From the NCBI GenBank assembly GCA_031423755.1, contig JANPGC010000062.1:1-8527 (forward strand): 8,527 nucleotides of DNA, given 5' to 3'. Both the position numbers and the translations under genes were made by a program. The DNA comes from JANMEX01 sp031423755 (GTDB lineage: Bacteria > Pseudomonadota > Alphaproteobacteria > Rhizobiales > Rhizobiaceae). Shown here piece by piece: positions 6,487 to 8,527 of this stretch. Below the pieces are notes generated by a model that did no database searches, had not been told where the DNA came from, and saw only the letters and a program-made list of their open reading frames with translations. Numbering within the stretch: the stretch's first letter is position 1; each line of letters begins with the position of its first letter.

Positions 6487-6730
6487 TGCGTTCGTCTGCT
6501 GTTGGCATCCGCCCGTTTTCCATGATTTGCCACTTGGGGCCGGACAGGAAGGCATCAATTGCTTCCAATTGAAGGTTACGCTCCGGTGCTGCTTTGCCGG
6601 TTTGTCCAGCGGCAATCTTTTCCTGCGTTGCCAAAGCCATGAACTTTGACATGCTGATGCCCGCCTTTGCCGCCTCAATACGGGTCAAGCGATAGAGGTC
6701 TTCTTCGACAGATATCGTCACATTCTTCAT
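6473..6730 (-). CDS. vapB: Ribbon-helix-helix antitoxin
   Basis: This 85-residue protein has an N-terminal ribbon-helix-helix DNA-binding fold. The strand is NVTISV (residues 3-8), helix one is about 9-22 (EEDLYRLTRIEAAK), and helix two begins at ISMSKF (25-30). The C-terminal half (LEAIDAFLSGPKW... RMPTADERNARR) is the likely part that wraps and blocks the PIN toxin. The ATG at 6730 has GAGG five bases upstream (6739-6736); a TTG directly before it is in frame but less likely. The toxin start overlaps this gene's last 14 bases. A perfect palindrome 14 bases upstream of the start is the probable binding site for this protein and its toxin complex, giving autoregulation. Confidence 0.88.
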   Translation of the reverse strand: MKNVTISVEEDLYRLTRIEAAKAGISMSKFMALATQEKIAAGQTGKAAPERNLQLEAIDAFLSGPKWQIMENGRMPTADERNARR

Positions 6731-6743
6731 CAAAGCCTCACGA

Positions 6744-6762
6744 AAACACGAAGTTCGTGTTT
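6744..6762. promoter_or_regulatory. Perfect 19-base palindrome, probable VapB/VapBC operator
   Basis: The arms AAACACGAA (6744-6752) and TTCGTGTTT (6754-6762) are exact reverse complements around a single G. The palindrome starts 14 bases from the vapB ATG and touches the promoter -10 box, so it covers the expected transcription start. Ribbon-helix-helix antitoxins bind such inverted repeats as dimers of dimers. Confidence 0.75.
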
Positions 6763-6763
6763 C

Positions 6764-6792
6764 AGTGTAACCGTGATTGAGACAATTTTCAA
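6764..6792 (-). promoter_or_regulatory. vapBC promoter
   Basis: On the minus strand, the -35 box TTGAAA (6792-6787) and the -10 box TACACT (6769-6764) are separated by exactly 17 bases. The predicted start, near 6757, falls inside the palindromic operator. The promoter lies between the pth stop (6809) and vapB, so vapBC, and probably ychF, can be transcribed independently of rplY-pth. Confidence 0.65.
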
Positions 6793-6808
6793 GAATGCAG
6801 CGACCAGC

Positions 6809-7510
6809 TCACTCCTTGCCGAACAGCCGTTTCAGCATAGCGGCCATGGGCCCGGTCTCCGGAATCTTGATATCCGGCCTGTGCGGCCGGGCCTGACGGA
6901 TATGGCTCTGCGCGGCGGGCTTTGGCGCTTCTTCACGTTCGTTTTTGCCGAGCAGCAGTGCCACCTTGGTGGCAAAAGCGCCTTCATCTTTGGAGGCGAG
7001 AAGAGGTGCGGCTTCGGCTATGGTGTCCAGAAACTCATCCAGCCAGAGCTTGTCGGCCTTGGCAAAGTCGCCAAGTACGTGGTTCAAAACCAGATCTTTT
7101 TCACCCGGATGGCCGATGCCGAGGCGGATGCGGCGATAGTCTTTGCCGATGTGCTGGTCGATGGATTTGATGCCGTTGTGACCGCCGGAGCCGCCTCCGG
7201 TCTTGACGCGAAGCTTGCCCTGAACAAGGTCGAGCTCGTCATAGATAACGGCGATGCTCGCCGGTTCCAGTTTGTAGAAGCGCATGGCCTCGCCAACGGA
7301 CTGGCCGGAATTGTTCATGAACGTCTGCGGCTTGATGAGTATCGTTTTCTCGCCGCCCAGCAGGCCCTCGGAAATCTCGGCAGAGAATTTCTTCTGCCAT
7401 GGCCCAAAATTATGGCGGCGGGCTATCAAGTCCGCCGCCATGAAACCGATGTTGTGCCGGTTGCCAGCGTATTTGGCGCCGGGATTGCCAAGACCTGCGA
7501 TGAGCAGCAT
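6809..7510 (-). CDS. pth: Peptidyl-tRNA hydrolase
   Basis: This 233-residue cytoplasmic enzyme releases tRNA from peptidyl-tRNA that has dropped off the ribosome. The Pth core is complete: GLGNPGAKYAGNRHNIGF (residues 6-23) carries N9 and the catalytic H19. FMNNSG (64-69) holds N66. YDELDL (90-95) holds the catalytic-site D91, and GGHNGIKSI (109-117) holds N112. After about residue 190 comes a Pro/Arg/Lys-rich tail of about 40 residues that E. coli Pth (194 residues) lacks. It ends in a short amphipathic segment (MAAMLKRLFGKE), a form common in alphaproteobacteria. The ATG at 7510 is supported by AAGGAG (7525-7520) nine bases upstream. The gene starts 18 bases after the rplY stop, so the two form an operon. 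Confidence 0.97.
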   Translation of the reverse strand: MLLIAGLGNPGAKYAGNRHNIGFMAADLIARRHNFGPWQKKFSAEISEGLLGGEKTILIKPQTFMNNSGQSVGEAMRFYKLEPASIAVIYDELDLVQGKLRVKTGGGSGGHNGIKSIDQHIGKDYRRIRLGIGHPGEKDLVLNHVLGDFAKADKLWLDEFLDTIAEAAPLLASKDEGAFATKVALLLGKNEREEAPKPAAQSHIRQARPHRPDIKIPETGPMAAMLKRLFGKE

Positions 7511-7528
7511 GGAACCCGGCTCCTTCTA

Positions 7529-8128
7529 TCAGGCCGCCGGGGCTGCTTCTGCTTCTTCGAGCGCGCCGCCCGGAGAGACAATCGTGGCAACCGTGAAATC
7601 GCGATCGATGGTCGGCTTGAGGCCTTCCGGAACTGCGACCGCAGAAATGTGGACAGAATGGCCGATGTCCACCGAGGCCAGATCGACCGTGATGAAATCC
7701 GGAATGGCATCGACCGGGCACATGAATTCAACTTCATGGCGCACGATGTTGAGAATGCCGCCGCGTTTCAGTCCAACCGAAATGTCCTGGTTGATGAAGT
7801 GGACCGGAATTTCGACCTTGATGCGCGAGTTTGCGGAGACGCGCAGGAAATCGACATGGGTCGGGAAATCCTTGACCGGATCCAGCTGATAGTCCTTTGG
7901 CAGGACGCGGATCTTGTCGCCGTTCACGTCAATCGTTGCGACGGTATGCAGGAAACCACCACCGTGGATCTTGTAATAGATTTCCTTGTAGTCGAGGGAA
8001 ATGGAGATTGGCGCCTGCTTGTCACCATAGATGACAGCGGGAACACGACCGTTGCGACGTACAGCCCTGGCGGACCCCTTACCAGCCAGAACACGCGCCT
8101 CGGCCTTGAGCTCGTAAGATTTGCTCAT
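7529..8128 (-). CDS. rplY: 50S ribosomal protein L25, long TL5/Ctc form
   Basis: This 199-residue protein binds 5S rRNA in the large subunit. The first about 93 residues are the L25 domain, starting MSKSYELKAEAR, with GKGSARAVRRNGRVPAVIYG (residues 17-36). The rest is the TL5/Ctc C-terminal beta domain (KVEIPVHFINQD... ADLASVDIGHSV-like region), ending in an acidic/Ala tail (EEAEAAPAA). Its length fits the long form also known as the general stress protein Ctc. The ATG at 8128 has AAGG eight bases upstream, in a small ACCT-GAA-AGGT hairpin that could partly hide it. It is the first gene of the rplY-pth unit. A spacer of about 300 bases upstream carries a leader mini-ORF. Confidence 0.96.
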   Translation of the reverse strand: MSKSYELKAEARVLAGKGSARAVRRNGRVPAVIYGDKQAPISISLDYKEIYYKIHGGGFLHTVATIDVNGDKIRVLPKDYQLDPVKDFPTHVDFLRVSANSRIKVEIPVHFINQDISVGLKRGGILNIVRHEVEFMCPVDAIPDFITVDLASVDIGHSVHISAVAVPEGLKPTIDRDFTVATIVSPGGALEEAEAAPAA

Positions 8129-8184
8129 GACGTTGACCTTTCAGGTTACTGGAGTGGCCTCACCGCACCTCATCCGAGAAGCAG

Positions 8185-8223
8185 TCAAACCGGCGCGGTT
8201 CTTGTTGAAGGAAACACAGCCAT
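8185..8223 (-). CDS. Candidate 12-residue leader peptide upstream of rplY
   Basis: On the minus strand, GGAGG (8236-8232) is followed after 8 bases by an ATG and twelve codons (MAVFPSTRTAPV), then TGA. The Shine-Dalgarno is stronger than that of rplY itself. The last codons and stop lie in a small hairpin (AACCG-CGC-CGGTT). The ORF ends about 56 bases before the rplY start. No run of one regulatory amino acid is evident. It is a candidate only; short ORFs with a ribosome binding site can occur by chance. Confidence 0.3.
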   Translation of the reverse strand: MAVFPSTRTAPV

Positions 8224-8250
8224 CCGCGCTGCCTCCAAGGGTGTCTGCAC

Positions 8251-8284
8251 GGACGGGCGGCGTATAGCGCATGGGGACGGGCGG
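8251..8284. repeat. Short direct repeat GGACGGGCGG, 24-base period
   Basis: GGACGGGCGG occurs at 8251-8260 and again at 8275-8284. The pair is bracketed by TGCAC (8246-8250) and GTGCA (8284-8288), which are inverted. It lies in the rplY upstream region; a role as a protein-binding site is possible but unsupported. Confidence 0.3.
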
Positions 8285-8427
8285 TGCAAGGGTAGCGGCT
8301 GCCACCGCCAAACGCTTCTTGCAGCCCAGCGCGATTCTGAAAATAAATCTATCCACCTGCCAAAAACCCGATCCTACAATGCCCCCGCGTCAATTCCGGC
8401 GCGCACGAGGCAAGGCTGGCAGGCAGG

Positions 8428-8527
8428 ATGGACTGGAACAGGGCAATCGAGCGGAACAGCGAGGCGCTCCACAAGATTGTCGCCATGATGTTTGCGATGT
8501 TGACCATGGCCAGCCGCAGTCCCCTCT
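8428..8527 (+). CDS. Conserved hypothetical protein (5' end, truncated by window end)
   Basis: An open frame starts at the ATG at 8428 and runs out of the window, giving 33 residues that start MDWNRAIERNSEALHKIVAM and continue with a Met-rich hydrophobic stretch. This start resembles a small conserved hypothetical protein of Hyphomicrobiales, with a DWxxAIERNxxAL N-terminus followed by a hydrophobic segment; that is from memory and not checked. AGG (8421-8423) lies 4 bases before the ATG, a rather close ribosome binding site. The gene is divergent from rplY. Function is unknown. Confidence 0.55.
   Translation, partial: MDWNRAIERNSEALHKIVAMMFAMLTMASRSPL

Larger units (their letters stand above)
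8129..8427. other. Divergent spacer and rplY leader region
   Basis: This 299-base spacer lies between rplY (-) and a plus-strand hypothetical gene. It contains a mini-ORF with a strong ribosome binding site, the rplY ribosome binding site in a hairpin, a GGCTGC/GCAGCC inverted pair (8297-8302 and 8321-8326), a 10-base direct repeat, and an AT-rich patch (8338-8352) that probably contains promoter elements. TACAAT at 8375-8380 resembles a plus-strand -10 box without a clear -35. No prs gene, a common upstream neighbour of rplY in relatives, is present within the window. Confidence 0.5.

Noticed and set aside
6487..6678. Upstream extension of the vapC frame
   Set aside because: It runs through vapB in another frame. 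The PIN domain begins at the ATG at 6486.
8141..8356. Minus-strand 71-codon frame in the rplY leader
   Set aside because: It starts with GTG without a properly spaced ribosome binding site and has no recognisable features. A much shorter ORF in another frame has the good site.
6773..8488. Very long plus-strand open frame (571 codons) over pth and rplY
   Set aside because: It lies antisense to two unmistakable genes in GC-rich sequence, its product resembles no family, and it would also run through the rplY leader. It is a codon-bias shadow.
1..8527. CRISPR array, tRNA or rRNA gene, insertion sequence, phage attachment site
   Set aside because: I looked for repeat-spacer periodicity, cloverleaf or rRNA signatures, transposase motifs and terminal inverted repeats flanking vapBC, and saw none.

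Overview
The window looks like core chromosome of an alphaproteobacterium, most likely a member of the Hyphomicrobiales (Rhizobiales). This rests on the separate cytochrome b and cytochrome c1 genes followed by apt, a C-terminally extended peptidyl-tRNA hydrolase next to an L25/TL5-type ribosomal protein and ychF, a DUF2934 protein with an Ala/Lys/Pro tail, and moderately high GC coding sequence. The genus cannot be fixed from the sequence alone.

Layout. Positions 1-1878 (+) hold the 3' part of the cytochrome b gene and the complete cytochrome c1 gene of the bc1 complex. A strong intrinsic terminator (1909-1935) follows, then apt (1974-2519, +), the adenine salvage enzyme. Two minus-strand genes come next: a polytopic membrane protein of the DUF457/YdjM-like 'metal-dependent hydrolase' type (2543-3145) and a small DUF2934 protein (3258-3503). 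They are separated by a minus-strand terminator. A 276-base divergent spacer carries a TGCA-C-TGCA element. It leads to an unrecognised membrane protein with about ten transmembrane segments (about 3780-4910, +). From 4921 to 8128 everything is on the minus strand. In transcription order this is rplY (L25), pth, a vapB-vapC type II toxin-antitoxin pair, and ychF. The last bases hold the start of an outward-reading (+) conserved hypothetical gene, divergent from rplY.

How it fits together. The left end is respiratory electron transfer, and the middle is purine salvage plus envelope proteins of unknown role. The right block is a translation cluster: a ribosomal protein, recycling of peptidyl-tRNA, and the ribosome-associated ATPase YchF. 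In this cluster rplY, pth and ychF are commonly neighbours in related bacteria. Here a vapBC module with its own promoter and a perfect 19-base palindromic operator sits between pth and ychF, and ychF begins 6 bases after the vapC stop.

I found no convincing new large system. The most interesting points are the vapBC insertion and its operator/promoter architecture, the coupling of ychF to it, a mini-ORF with a good ribosome binding site in the rplY leader, and a phasin-like regulatory hint upstream of the DUF2934 gene.
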